64,000 nt of DNA from Phycisphaerales bacterium (GCA_029246705.1 JAQWMQ010000026.1:38568-102567), one strand, 5' to 3'. Positions 36,809 through 47,237 are shown, counted from the stretch's first letter. The notes: a model not told the origin generated them from the sequence alone. Made by a program: numbers and translations.

Positions 36809-39800
36809 TCAGGCCGGCAGGGGTTCAGGATCTTCCTCGGCGTCTTCGCCTTCGCTTTCATAGCCCGTGCCCTGGTCACTCCTTCGGTAGACCATGGGAG
36901 CGGCGATGGCGACCGATGAGAAGGTCGCAGCCACGAGGCCGATCAGGAAGGTGTAGGCGAAGGGCCGGATACCGGTTCCACCCAGGATGAGCAGGATCAG
37001 GGCGGTCACGATCGTCGTGCCACTGGTCAGGACGGTACGACTGAAGGTCTGGTTGATCGAGAGGTTGACGCAGGCCTGCGAGGCGTAGGGCAGGCGGCCC
37101 TTGTTCTCGCGGATACGGTCGAGAATGACGATCGTATCGTTCAAGGAGTACCCGATGATCGTCAGGAGACCTGCGATCACGTTGAGGTCGATCCGGAATT
37201 CCTCGATGTAGAGGCCGGAGGCCCAGCCGGTGGAGCCCACCATGACGCTGATGGCCAGGGCACCCAGGCAGACCGAGATGTTGAAGCACAGGGCGGAGAC
37301 GGCGGCCAGTGAGTACCACAGGTTGCCGAAACGGACCCAGATGTAGACGAGCATGCCGAGGAGACTGAGGATCACCGCGACCACCGCACTGGCCACCAGC
37401 TGCTGGGCGACCGTGGGCGAGAAGCTCGAGACCTGCTCCAGGCTGGCTTCCCGCATCAAGGCCGCAGAGGCCAGTTCCCATTCTCGCTTGGCGAGCTGGG
37501 CATCCCAGGTCTCGAGATCGACCTCGAAGGAATTCAAGTCCTCATCGGTGACCATGATCGCGAAATCGCTGAAGGTGCCATCGGCATTGGGGGCCGTGAG
37601 CCCCACCACCTGGCATCGACGCCCGAGCGCGTCGGAGAAGTCGGGCTGGGTTCGCATTCGCTGGATGCGCTCATCAAGATCCTCGACGGTGATCGGCGGA
37701 TCGACGTTTTCCACGAGGACGAGCACGCCGCCGCGGAAGTCACCGACCTGCTGTTTGCTTCCTGCACGTCCGATGTTCTCACCGACCGTGGCCTTCTCGA
37801 GGGAGAAGGTGCGTGATGCATGGCGTTGATCACCCTCGCCACTGAAGTTCACCGGCTTGGTGACGTTCAGCTCATCGGCGAAGGCTTCGACCACTGCAGC
37901 GACGATGGCGCTCTCGATGGCGTCCTCGTCGGTTGCGCCGGGTGGGTTGGCGACCTTGACCTGGAAGGCACTTGCGCCGACCGCAGTGTCGGTTTCACCT
38001 GAAGTCAGGACCGTGGCGTTGGCGAGTTCCTTGACCGGCGATCCCTCGGGAGCGGCGTTGGCCATCTCCTTGAGGCGAGCCCGGACGTCGTCCAACTGCA
38101 TGGCAAGCGCACCGTTGGATGTACTGGGTTCGCCATCATCCGCCGTGCGGGTGGACATGGTCAGGCTGACGCCACCTCGGAACTCGGTTTCGAGCATGTC
38201 GTTGCCACGACCGAAGAAGAGCAGCAGGCCGATCACCGCGATGGTCAGGGAGAAGCCCTGGAAGACGTAGCGCCAGCGGATCCAGTCGATCGAAGGCTGC
38301 AGGATCCGGTGGATCGCAGGGATCAGGACCGGGAGCATCATGCCGGGGAACTTGCGTGCCCCGAAACCCTCGATCACGATGTCGAAGATCAAGCGACCCA
38401 CGAAGAGCGTGGTGAAGAGGGTTCCGATCACGCCCAGGGAGAGGGTCAGGGCGAAGCCCTTCACCTCGGTGGCCGCGGTCTGGTAGAGGACGAAGCAGAC
38501 GATCAGGTTGGTGATGTTGCCGTCGAAGATCGCGCTCGCGGCCTTCTTGTAGCCGAGTCGCACCGCGATGCGGAGATCCTCGCCGTTGTTGACGATCTCC
38601 TCGCGAATTCGTTCGTAGACCAGCACGCTTGCATCAACCGCCATGCCGACGGTGAGCGCGATACCGGCGAGGCCGGGCAGCGTGAAGGTGCCGTCGATCA
38701 TCGCCATGATGCCGAAGATCATCACCGCGTTGATGCAGAGCGCGATGTCCGCCACCAGTCCGGCGAAGAAGTAGTAGCAGAGCATCATGATCGCGACCAC
38801 GATCACGGCGAGTGCAACCGCCTCGAGCCCCTTGAAGAGGTTGTCGGCACCGATCGAGGGGCCGAGCACGCTGGTCGAGATCGGCTCGGGAGAGAGCCGC
38901 GCCTCGAGCGCACCTGCGGCGAGAACGCGAATCAGGTAGCTGATCTCCTCGTTGGAGAAGCTGCCGGTGATCGATCCCGAATCACTGATGCGACTCTGGA
39001 GGGTCGGTGCGCTGTAGACCTGGTCATCGAGGATGATCGCCATCGCCTGCTGGATGTTGGGCCCGGTGAGCTTGCTCATCAGGCGACCGCCGTTGGCGTC
39101 CAGGGCGAAGCCGACCGAGTCCCGGCCGAGCTCATCCGGCTGACGGTAGGTCCGCAGCATCGTCCAATCCTCCCCACCGTCGTGGGTCATGGACTTCTCT
39201 GGCGTGGTGTAGATCAGCAGGTAGATCTGGCCGTCGCGCTTGTCGGCGACGAGATCGCGTCCGCCCGGTCGCGGCGCGCCCAGGTATCCGGCGGGGTTGG
39301 CTTCCAGGGCAGCAAGCTGCTCTGGCGTGTCCGCCCACTGCTTGAGGTCGTTGATCGGATACCAGCGAGCCACCGAGGAATCGGTGTTGCGTGCGCCGCG
39401 TTCCTGGAGCTGGGAGCGCATGTCCGCCGGGTTCACGCCCTGTGGGTTGCTGGAACTCACCGCGATGCGGTACTCGAGCACGCCAGCGCCCTTGAGCATG
39501 CGCTTGAGGTCCTCGGGGTCGTCGAGGCCGGTACGGACCTCTTCGTAGGACCCGTAGGTCTCAAGCAACGATTCCAGTGATCCGGACAGATGCGGGAACT
39601 CGCTCCGAAGCGCGATGATCTGTTCTTCGCGACGGGACGGGGTCTTGATCAGTTCGCCATCGACGATCGAACTTCGCGAGTCATTGGGCAGTCGAAGCAC
39701 CGACTGGACCCGAGCCTCGGGAAGACGTGCGGCAAGCAGGCTTGCCTGCAATTCATCGGACCGCAACTCCGCTCGAGCGATTCGATCCTGGAGTCCGTCC

Positions 39801-40330
39801 ATCATTTCGGGCTGGACATCGGGGTCGGCCATGAGCTGCTGGAGCTGCTGTCGGGCCTGACTGGCCTCCGCATGCAGGGCCTGGAGGGTCGCGAACTGGG
39901 CGACACGGTCAGGATCCTCGCCGCCGAAGCGTTCAGCTGCATTGCCGGCATTCAGTGCCGCCTCCAGCTGGGAGTTGGTGATCACCGACTGGGCCACCAG
40001 TTCCTCCAGGCTCTTCTGGAAGACCTTCTGCCGGGCACGCACATCGGTGCTTGGCAGGGGCATGACGATCTCGATCCGGTCGACCCCCTGCGGCTGGAAG
40101 GCGATGTCGAGGATGCCCTGGGGATTGACACGCTGCTTGAGCACGTCGATCACCTGGGCGAGCACCTGGTCACGGTCTGCATCATCGGGGATGTTGACTG
40201 CATAGACGAGGCTGACGCCGCCGCGAAGATCCTTGCCGAGGCGGATCTTCTGATCCGGGGGCACCACGGACCACACGCAGAGCGCGATGACCACGGCGAT
40301 GAGAAACAGTTTCCAGATGACGCCATTCAT
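36809..40330 (-). CDS. secDF: Protein translocase subunit SecDF, fused SecD and SecF
   Basis: A 1173-residue fusion of SecD and SecF, the proton-driven accessory subunits of the Sec translocon. The N-terminal helix is followed by DLRGGVSLVYAVNIP of the SecD signature, a large periplasmic domain, and five membrane helices with ALTVGMAVDASVLVYERIRE. The second half begins at about 705 with its own first helix and RGGVSLTMSTRT. It ends with SecF helices (IIGYSLNDTIVILDRIRENK). The unusually large periplasmic part may accommodate planctomycete envelope specialisation. The acidic C-terminal tail is cytoplasmic. It follows yajC, completing the usual tgt-yajC-secDF order. Confidence 0.95.
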   Translation of the reverse strand: MNGVIWKLFLIAVVIALCVWSVVPPDQKIRLGKDLRGGVSLVYAVNIPDDADRDQVLAQVIDVLKQRVNPQGILDIAFQPQGVDRIEIVMPLPSTDVRARQKVFQKSLEELVAQSVITNSQLEAALNAGNAAERFGGEDPDRVAQFATLQALHAEASQARQQLQQLMADPDVQPEMMDGLQDRIARAELRSDELQASLLAARLPEARVQSVLRLPNDSRSSIVDGELIKTPSRREEQIIALRSEFPHLSGSLESLLETYGSYEEVRTGLDDPEDLKRMLKGAGVLEYRIAVSSSNPQGVNPADMRSQLQERGARNTDSSVARWYPINDLKQWADTPEQLAALEANPAGYLGAPRPGGRDLVADKRDGQIYLLIYTTPEKSMTHDGGEDWTMLRTYRQPDELGRDSVGFALDANGGRLMSKLTGPNIQQAMAIILDDQVYSAPTLQSRISDSGSITGSFSNEEISYLIRVLAAGALEARLSPEPISTSVLGPSIGADNLFKGLEAVALAVIVVAIMMLCYYFFAGLVADIALCINAVMIFGIMAMIDGTFTLPGLAGIALTVGMAVDASVLVYERIREEIVNNGEDLRIAVRLGYKKAASAIFDGNITNLIVCFVLYQTAATEVKGFALTLSLGVIGTLFTTLFVGRLIFDIVIEGFGARKFPGMMLPVLIPAIHRILQPSIDWIRWRYVFQGFSLTIAVIGLLLFFGRGNDMLETEFRGGVSLTMSTRTADDGEPSTSNGALAMQLDDVRARLKEMANAAPEGSPVKELANATVLTSGETDTAVGASAFQVKVANPPGATDEDAIESAIVAAVVEAFADELNVTKPVNFSGEGDQRHASRTFSLEKATVGENIGRAGSKQQVGDFRGGVLVLVENVDPPITVEDLDERIQRMRTQPDFSDALGRRCQVVGLTAPNADGTFSDFAIMVTDEDLNSFEVDLETWDAQLAKREWELASAALMREASLEQVSSFSPTVAQQLVASAVVAVILSLLGMLVYIWVRFGNLWYSLAAVSALCFNISVCLGALAISVMVGSTGWASGLYIEEFRIDLNVIAGLLTIIGYSLNDTIVILDRIRENKGRLPYASQACVNLSINQTFSRTVLTSGTTIVTALILLILGGTGIRPFAYTFLIGLVAATFSSVAIAAPMVYRRSDQGTGYESEGEDAEEDPEPLPA

Positions 40331-40454
40331 GGTGTCTCGGTAGACCCTTCGGTTGAGCGTGCCATCATCGGTGCCTCATGGGCCCGATCTGACACGACTC
40401 TTGGATGATTGACCCGTCTGGTGAGGACACGGATCAGGTGTTGACGGTGAGCGT

Positions 40455-40922
40455 TCAAGAATTGCCGGTCCCGTCGAGGATGGCATCGATGTACTGGCGG
40501 TCGAGGGTGATTCGTGTGTCACGGCCTTCGTCGACCTTGATGACCAACTGGTCATCACTGGCATCGACGACCGAACCGATGATGCCGCCCCGCGTTCGAA
40601 CGCGATCGTGCTTGGAGACCTTCTGGAGCTGCTGTCGGCGCTTCTTCTCGCGACGACTCGACATGAAGGTGATGAAGATGAAGAAGATCACCACCGGAAT
40701 CAGGAAGATCATGAGATCCGGGCCGGCTGGTGGTGGCGCAGCAGCTCCACCACTGCCGTCGGCGGCTTGCCCGGTCGTGCCCGGCTGGGCACCGCCGGCA
40801 AGGGCGGGTGCTTGCGCTCCGGCGGGCGCGCTACCGGAGGCAGCGCTCCCGGAGGTTCCCTCTTGAGGGGCGATGACCAGAAGGTGGCCGAGCGACATGT
40901 GTTCGTGAACTGTCGTGAGCAT
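40455..40922 (-). CDS. yajC: Preprotein translocase subunit YajC
   Basis: A 155-residue protein. After a Gly/Ala/Pro-rich N-terminal stretch of about 70 residues comes one membrane helix (IFLIPVVIFFIFITFMSSR), then the YajC core RREKKRRQQLQKVSKHDRV and RGGIIGSVVDASDDQLVIKV. It associates with SecDF in the membrane. Its N-terminus is longer than in E. coli YajC (110 residues). AGGA lies 8 bases before ATG 40922. It sits between tgt and secDF. Confidence 0.93.
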   Translation of the reverse strand: MLTTVHEHMSLGHLLVIAPQEGTSGSAASGSAPAGAQAPALAGGAQPGTTGQAADGSGGAAAPPPAGPDLMIFLIPVVIFFIFITFMSSRREKKRRQQLQKVSKHDRVRTRGGIIGSVVDASDDQLVIKVDEGRDTRITLDRQYIDAILDGTGNS

Positions 40923-41008
40923 TCAGGTTCCTGATCTTCGAAGAGTCAATCGTCACATGAGGCCAGAATCGGACTCATGTTCCATGGTCACACCGGAAGC
41001 CGACTCCG

Positions 41009-42202
<1,194 letters not shown>

Positions 42203-42211
42203 GCCTCGGAG

Positions 42212-43432
42212 TCAGCGCTTGGAGGAGTCGCGCAGGATCCGCTTCTCCTTGGCAGTCAGGCTCTGCAGTCCCTTTTCGTGGATCTTCGAGAGGATCCGGT
42301 CGATCTCGACGTCCTGCCGGGCATCCGCCTGCCGGGTGGATGCGGACTTCCGACCGATTCGCCGTGCCTTCGAGGTACGGCTGGTCGGATCGACGCGCCC
42401 CATGAAGTCGAAGAAGCCGTGCAGGTGATGCTGTCGACGGATGAAGTAGAACCCGGCGATCGCGCCACCGATGTGGGCAGCCTCGCCCCCGGCGTTCGAA
42501 CCAGCATTGTTGTTGTAGAAGATCAACGTGAACAACGCGACCGCGACCAGCCCGTAGGCAAGCGTGACCAGGCGTATCGGTATCACGAAGAAGAGCAGCA
42601 CCATGGTGTTCGGTGACAGGTACGCACCGGCAAGCAGCACCCCGAAGACGCCGGCACTGGCCCCGATCAAGGGCACCTGTGGATCATTGAACAGCAGGAT
42701 CGGAGCGGTGGCCCCGAACATCGCCAATGCGGCACCGCCGGCATTGAGGAAGAGATACATGCAGGCCCCGAAAATGCCGCAGAGGAGGTAGAACGCAAGG
42801 AAGCGCTTGCCGCCCAGGCAGCGTTCGACCAGGGGGCCGAAGATCCACAGGCCGAACATGTTCACCAGGAGATGCCAGAAGTCCGCGTGCAGGAACTGGA
42901 AGCTGATGAACCGCCAGAATTCACCGCCCATCAACCGTCCGCTGCTGTCCCAGCCGACCAATGCACGCGAGGTCGAGAAATAGCCGAGGCGTTTCAGGAT
43001 CGGCATGTTCTGGTAGTCGAGCAGGGCCACCTGGGTGTCACCGTCGTAGACCAGACGTCTGCCCGGGACCGATGGGGACTGACCACGAGCGGGCGGCTGG
43101 TAGTACGGCGCGCGTGTGAGGGGCGGGTCGAAGCGAAGCGTCTTGCCCTCGAGCTGGAAGGGGCGCCCCTCCGCATCGGAGTTGAAGCTCTTGCTCACGA
43201 GAGTCCAGCTCCCGGGTTGCTCGAGGGAAGCGCCTCTGGGCACCGTGAAGTCATCGACGATGTAGACCGCAGCACAGATGATGATGAGCCAGGTGGTGAC
43301 GCTGAAACCACGCAGCTTCTGCATGGCGCCCCCACCGGGACCCCCCATGCCGGGACCACCCACGCTGAAACCCCGCCTCGGCCCCTGCCGCGACGATCCA
43401 GTCCGTACCCAGTCCCGATCGTAGATTCCCAT
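42212..43432 (-). CDS. Rhomboid-family intramembrane serine protease
   Basis: A 406-residue rhomboid protease. The N-terminal 90 residues are Gly-rich and cytoplasmic, followed by a first membrane helix. The catalytic Ser is in LIGASAGVFGVLLAGA, and the His is in EAAHIGGAIAGFYF. The H-x-x-x-N type helix is FWHLLVNMFGLWIFG. The last 33 residues form a helical tail (EIDRILSKIHEKGLQSLTAK). That tail closely resembles the C-terminus of the M50 protease at 44766. Such tails occur on rhomboids in Bacteroidetes and planctomycetes. It heads the rhomboid-tgt-yajC-secDF cluster. Confidence 0.88.
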   Translation of the reverse strand: MGIYDRDWVRTGSSRQGPRRGFSVGGPGMGGPGGGAMQKLRGFSVTTWLIIICAAVYIVDDFTVPRGASLEQPGSWTLVSKSFNSDAEGRPFQLEGKTLRFDPPLTRAPYYQPPARGQSPSVPGRRLVYDGDTQVALLDYQNMPILKRLGYFSTSRALVGWDSSGRLMGGEFWRFISFQFLHADFWHLLVNMFGLWIFGPLVERCLGGKRFLAFYLLCGIFGACMYLFLNAGGAALAMFGATAPILLFNDPQVPLIGASAGVFGVLLAGAYLSPNTMVLLFFVIPIRLVTLAYGLVAVALFTLIFYNNNAGSNAGGEAAHIGGAIAGFYFIRRQHHLHGFFDFMGRVDPTSRTSKARRIGRKSASTRQADARQDVEIDRILSKIHEKGLQSLTAKEKRILRDSSKR

Positions 43433-44087
43433 GAGGCGAAGACTCTACCACGATGAATAGCCCCCCGAGACGCTTCAGAGGGGTTTCAAGGCAGGTCGGC
43501 CATGCCACTGGTTCAGAGCCATCAAATCCTGATAATTCCCGTGCATCCAACCGGCAATCTCAGGTAGGTTGGGCTGAACGTCCAGAACCCTTGAGGGAGG
43601 GTGCGGACGACAGGCCTGCTCCGCGGCATGGGAACCGCTTATGGCAGGCAAGCATCACTCCGGGGGAACCGGAAGGAGTGAGGCGAAAAGGGAGTCGAAC
43701 AACCTGAAGCTTTGCGATGAGTCGGCATGCCGACCTGTCGAGCGCGATCTGTCCTGGTGATGAACCACCCACAGGCGATCTGTTCCTGACCCGGAACGAT
43801 GTCCTGGAGGCTCGGTCCGTCAGTCACGACCGAGGTTCGTGCGTGCAACTGGAACCCTCGATTCGACACCGTCGAATCAGGTCGATCCCCCTTTCAAGTC
43901 AACTGCTCCTGACCGGAGTCGTGTGTGGAGTCAGGCTCCTTGCGGAGTCGTTGTCTCCCTGGATGGTCTTCGGACCGAACTGCACGCCTTGAAGCCCCGA
44001 TTCGGGCCGATGGGCATACCGGTGAATCATGCACCCTCTCGGGAGGAGGGTCGGAGGTTCACGCAGACAAGAGGAAAAGGAGCAGCG
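43433..44087. other. Long intergenic region with inverted repeats
   Basis: No protein frame is convincing across these 655 bases. It holds a perfect 14-bp palindrome, GTCGGCATGCCGAC (43721-43734), an 8-bp inverted repeat with a 3-base spacer, GATTCGAC-ACC-GTCGAATC (43860-43878), and a hairpin CACTCC/GGAGTG near 43655. These would suit regulation of the two divergent genes. No known riboswitch consensus was recognised. Confidence 0.45.
43721..43734. promoter_or_regulatory. 14-bp perfect palindrome, candidate operator
   Basis: GTCGGCATGCCGAC lies in the divergent gap upstream of the exported PEP-CTERM-like protein gene. Form and place suggest a dimer-binding site; no regulator is identifiable. 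Confidence 0.3.
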
Positions 44088-44741
44088 ATGAAAACCTCGT
44101 TGTTCGATGTGTCGATCACTGCTGTCGTGGCAGCCTGCATGGCCGGAGCCCTGACCTGTGTCGGGACAAGTGAACTCATCCAGCCCGGATCGATGAACCA
44201 AATGCCCGGCTTGACCTCGGCGGATCGTCCGGACACCGGCATGACGACCGCGGTGAGCCACGATGAAACCCCATCCACGATGGGCACCTTCGACCGCCGG
44301 ATCGGGCCAAACGGCGTGGAGGGGCACCTCCAGGTCCGGACCGATGCGACTGCTCGGTTCGAGCTGCACATGGATCTGACCGTCGAGATTCCCCGCTATC
44401 TGGAGGCGGTTGAAGCACTGGCCCCCGACGACGGCCTTCATGCGATGGACGGATCGGGCACGCTCAGGATCGCCTCGACTGCGAACACCCCGCTGGCAGG
44501 CGGAACCGTTCGTATTCGAAACATCGACACGCAGCAGGAGATGATCTACCTCCTCGCGCTCGACGAGCACCTGCTCGAAGTGACGCTCGACCCCGGAACC
44601 TACGACATCCTCATCGAAGGCATCATCACCGATACCGCTGGGACCGAACCCGAGAACAGTCGGATGGCGATGCAGCCGGCACCGGCGGGTGCCTTCATGC
44701 TGGCCGGGCTTTTCAGTGCCAGTCGGCGTCGTCGACGCTGA
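44088..44741 (+). CDS. Exported protein with PEP-CTERM-like sorting tail
   Basis: A 217-residue protein starting at ATG 44088 with AAAGGAG 5 bases upstream; a longer frame from 43839 lacks such a signal. It has an N-terminal signal peptide (SITAVVAACMAGALTCVG). The middle has beta-strand-like repeats with no recognised domain. It ends PAPAGAFMLAGLFSASRRRR, a short hydrophobic stretch and Arg-cluster resembling the PEP-CTERM/MYXO-type sorting tail of planctomycetes, though the PEP motif is replaced by PAPAG. That implies processing by an exosortase-like enzyme or surface anchoring, which is inference. A palindromic hairpin follows. Confidence 0.7.
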   Translation: MKTSLFDVSITAVVAACMAGALTCVGTSELIQPGSMNQMPGLTSADRPDTGMTTAVSHDETPSTMGTFDRRIGPNGVEGHLQVRTDATARFELHMDLTVEIPRYLEAVEALAPDDGLHAMDGSGTLRIASTANTPLAGGTVRIRNIDTQQEMIYLLALDEHLLEVTLDPGTYDILIEGIITDTAGTEPENSRMAMQPAPAGAFMLAGLFSASRRRRR

Positions 44742-44759
44742 GCCGGGGCATGCCCCGGC
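44742..44759. terminator. Bidirectional palindromic terminator between convergent genes
   Basis: GCCGGGGCATGCCCCGGC, a perfect 18-bp palindrome, starts at the base after the stop codon and can fold as a 7-bp stem with a CATG loop. It lies between two convergent genes; no U-run follows. Confidence 0.6.
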
Positions 44760-44765
44760 AAAGAG

Positions 44766-45854
44766 TCATCGATCCCGGCGCCGATGCCTGGTCGCCTTCT
44801 TGAGCACCCGTCGTTCACTTCGGGTGAGGCTTGAGAGTCCGGAGACTCGGATCTTGTCCAGGAGAGCATCGATCTCCTCGGAAGCAGGTCCGCTGCGTTG
44901 TTCGGGCGAGCCCTCGCCAGGCTGCTCGTTCGCGCCGATCCGCCCCACCACATCCGAATCCCCCTCGACGGGCGTCCAGCCCTCATCGCAGGCCATCCCG
45001 AGCTCCTGGTCGGTGAATTCCCGCTGACGCCGTGCGCCGAAGCAGAGCACACCGCAGAAGAACGCGATTGCGATGAGATAAGCGGTCCAGACGCCTCCGG
45101 CGAAAAGGATCGCCACCACACCGAGGGCGACCGCACCGTATCCACCGATTCGTTCCGTCAGGCTCATCGCAGGCCCGTACCCACGGCCACGCCAGAGCAG
45201 TGCCTGAAGAACACGGGCTCCATCGAAGGGCAGGATCGGGAGCAGGTTCGCCAACAGCAGGATGGTGTTCATCCAGTGGGTCACGAAGAGCAGGGTCAGC
45301 CACCAGCTGCCAGAAGTCACCAGGATCCCGCCGAGGATGCCATGAGCACTGAAGATGTTCGGGAACGCAACCTCGAATGACCCGGTTTCGAACCAGAGCA
45401 CCGACCCCAGGACCACGAACACCACCAGGGTCGCGAACAGCCCGGCCAGGGCGGTGATCAGGTGTGCTCGCCAGCGGGTCGGTGGCACCGGTACAGCCAG
45501 GCCCCCAAGGGGCCAGAGCAGGATCTCGGGGGCGGACCCACCCAACCTGCGAGCCGCCAGGCAATGGGCGAGTTCATGCATGAGTGCCACGACGAAGAGC
45601 ATCCCCAACCCGATCCCGGTCCATGCCAGCCCGAGGGGTACACCCCCGCCGGGTTCTCGCCCGGCCAACGCCGCACGGCCCAGTTCGATGAGGATGACCG
45701 CCAGGAACAGGATGTGGATGCGAACGTCGATGCCGAACAGCCGGAACAAGGGCAGCGACCAGGACATCGGGTTGTCCGCACGAGGCGGAACGCCCTTCCA
45801 GTCACCACCGGAGGCGGATTCGTCGCCATTGGTCCACTCGTGATCGGACATCAT
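44766..45854 (-). CDS. M50-family (site-2) membrane metalloprotease
   Basis: A 362-residue intramembrane metalloprotease. After a Ser/Gly-rich cytoplasmic N-terminus, membrane helices carry the zinc motif HELAH in FVVALMHELAHCLAARRLGG. The third ligand Asp is in ANLLPILPFDGARVLQALLW. It has no PDZ domain, unlike RseP, so it resembles the small SpoIVFB branch. The C-terminus is a helical tail (EEIDALLDKIRVSGLSSLTR) that matches the tail of the rhomboid at 42212. It overlaps the NUDIX gene upstream by ATGA, so both are one operon. Confidence 0.88.
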   Translation of the reverse strand: MMSDHEWTNGDESASGGDWKGVPPRADNPMSWSLPLFRLFGIDVRIHILFLAVILIELGRAALAGREPGGGVPLGLAWTGIGLGMLFVVALMHELAHCLAARRLGGSAPEILLWPLGGLAVPVPPTRWRAHLITALAGLFATLVVFVVLGSVLWFETGSFEVAFPNIFSAHGILGGILVTSGSWWLTLLFVTHWMNTILLLANLLPILPFDGARVLQALLWRGRGYGPAMSLTERIGGYGAVALGVVAILFAGGVWTAYLIAIAFFCGVLCFGARRQREFTDQELGMACDEGWTPVEGDSDVVGRIGANEQPGEGSPEQRSGPASEEIDALLDKIRVSGLSSLTRSERRVLKKATRHRRRDR

Positions 45855-46396
45855 CCTTCCGCACCACTGTTTCGGGCACGGTTCATCTCCCAGAGGTGGA
45901 AGGCAGCGATCGACTTGCCGTCGACCAGGGTCCCATCGGCGATGGCCGACCTGACCTGATCTGGCTCCAGAAGTGCGACCTCGATCTCCTCCCCGGGTTC
46001 CAGGCGACGTTCGACCGGGCGAAGGTCCCAGGCCCTGAAGACATGCATCAGTTCATCCGCAAAGCCCGGCGTGGTGTAGAAACGCCCGATTGATTCCGCG
46101 GCCCCAGCGGAAAAACCGGTTTCCTCCTCCAATTCCCGCAGGGCCCCCCGCCGAGGATCCTCACCGGGCTCACGCTTGCCTGCACAGAATTCAAGGAGCT
46201 TCGCACCCACCGAGACCCGGTGGTTGTGAATCATCACCAGGCGACCATCATCAAGTTCACCGATGACGGTCACCGCTCCGGGGTGTCGAACGATATCCTT
46301 GACGATGTGCCCCTGTGATGACATCCATTCCAGGCGCTCGACTGAGAACACCGGTCCGACATGTGTCACTGATACTTGCGTTGGATCATTCACCAT
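45851..46396 (-). CDS. NUDIX hydrolase (ADP-ribose pyrophosphatase-like)
   Basis: A 181-residue NUDIX hydrolase starting MVNDPTQVSVTHVG at ATG 46396. The NUDIX box reads GKREPGEDPRRGALRELEEE, with the catalytic Glu residues in place and the usual TGFSAG following. ADP-ribose or another nucleoside diphosphate derivative is the likely substrate, from resemblance to the NudF branch. It is cytosolic. It shares a start region with the divergent ABC gene (starts 20 bases apart) and is coupled to the downstream M50 protease. Confidence 0.85.
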   Translation of the reverse strand: MVNDPTQVSVTHVGPVFSVERLEWMSSQGHIVKDIVRHPGAVTVIGELDDGRLVMIHNHRVSVGAKLLEFCAGKREPGEDPRRGALRELEEETGFSAGAAESIGRFYTTPGFADELMHVFRAWDLRPVERRLEPGEEIEVALLEPDQVRSAIADGTLVDGKSIAAFHLWEMNRARNSGAEG

Positions 46397-46415
46397 GGGC
46401 ACCAATAGGAAGCTG

Positions 46416-47237
46416 ATGAGCTCTACCGCGAAAGACCATTCAGGTGGCAACAGTCTCGTTCGAGTGGAGGGTCTGCACAAGAGCTTCGGCGACAAGCAGG
46501 TCCTCAAGGGCGTCGACATCGGCTTCGCCCCCCACAAGACGACCGTGGTTCTCGGGCCTTCGGGCTGCGGCAAGTCCGTGCTGCTCAAGCACCTCGTGGG
46601 CCTCCTGCGCCCGGACCAGGGCGAAGTGTGGTTCGACGGCGAGCGTATCGACACCGTCCCGGAAAGGGAGTTCACCCGGATTCGTCGACAATTCGGCTTC
46701 CTCTTCCAGATGGGCGCGCTCTTTGACTCCTTGAACGTCAAGGAGAACATCACCTTCCCCCTCCATGAATCGGGCGTGCACGACCGACAGGAATGCACCG
46801 AACGCACCATGCAGGTCCTGGAGATGGTCGGGCTCGAGGAATGCCTGGACATGATGCCCGCGGAACTTTCCGGCGGGCAGCGCAAGCGCATCGCACTGGC
46901 CAGGTCCATCGTCCTGAGACCGAGGGTGATCCTCTACGACGAACCGACCACCGGGCTGGACCCGATCAGGTCGGATGTGATCAACGAACTGATCCTCAAG
47001 TTGCAACAAGAGCTCGAAGCGACGAGCATCGTGGTCACCCACGACCTCACCAGCGCCTTCAAGGTCGCGGACTACATGATCCTGATGCTTGACGGGCACG
47101 TCGTCATGGAAGGTGTCCCGGAACGGTTCCGGAATCCCGAAGACCCCGAGATCGCCCGCTTCATGCAGGGCAGGGCCTCGAAACAGGAACTTGCCGCGAT
47201 TCGAAACTCATCGCATCGCACCGGAGTGTTGTCTTGA
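46416..47237 (+). CDS. ABC transporter ATP-binding protein, MlaF-like
   Basis: A 273-residue ABC ATPase of the MlaF/Mkl group that powers MCE lipid transporters. Walker A is GPSGCGKS, the Q-loop region is FGFLFQMGALFDSL, the signature is LSGGQRKRIALARSI, Walker B is RVILYDEPTTGLDP, and the H-loop is VVTHD. The FGFLFQMGALFDSLNVKEN block is a hallmark of the MlaF branch. The start at ATG 46416 has AGGA 5 bases upstream; ATG 46395 is an alternative. The MCE protein overlaps its stop, but no MlaE permease gene is adjacent. Confidence 0.9.
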   Translation: MSSTAKDHSGGNSLVRVEGLHKSFGDKQVLKGVDIGFAPHKTTVVLGPSGCGKSVLLKHLVGLLRPDQGEVWFDGERIDTVPEREFTRIRRQFGFLFQMGALFDSLNVKENITFPLHESGVHDRQECTERTMQVLEMVGLEECLDMMPAELSGGQRKRIALARSIVLRPRVILYDEPTTGLDPIRSDVINELILKLQQELEATSIVVTHDLTSAFKVADYMILMLDGHVVMEGVPERFRNPEDPEIARFMQGRASKQELAAIRNSSHRTGVLS

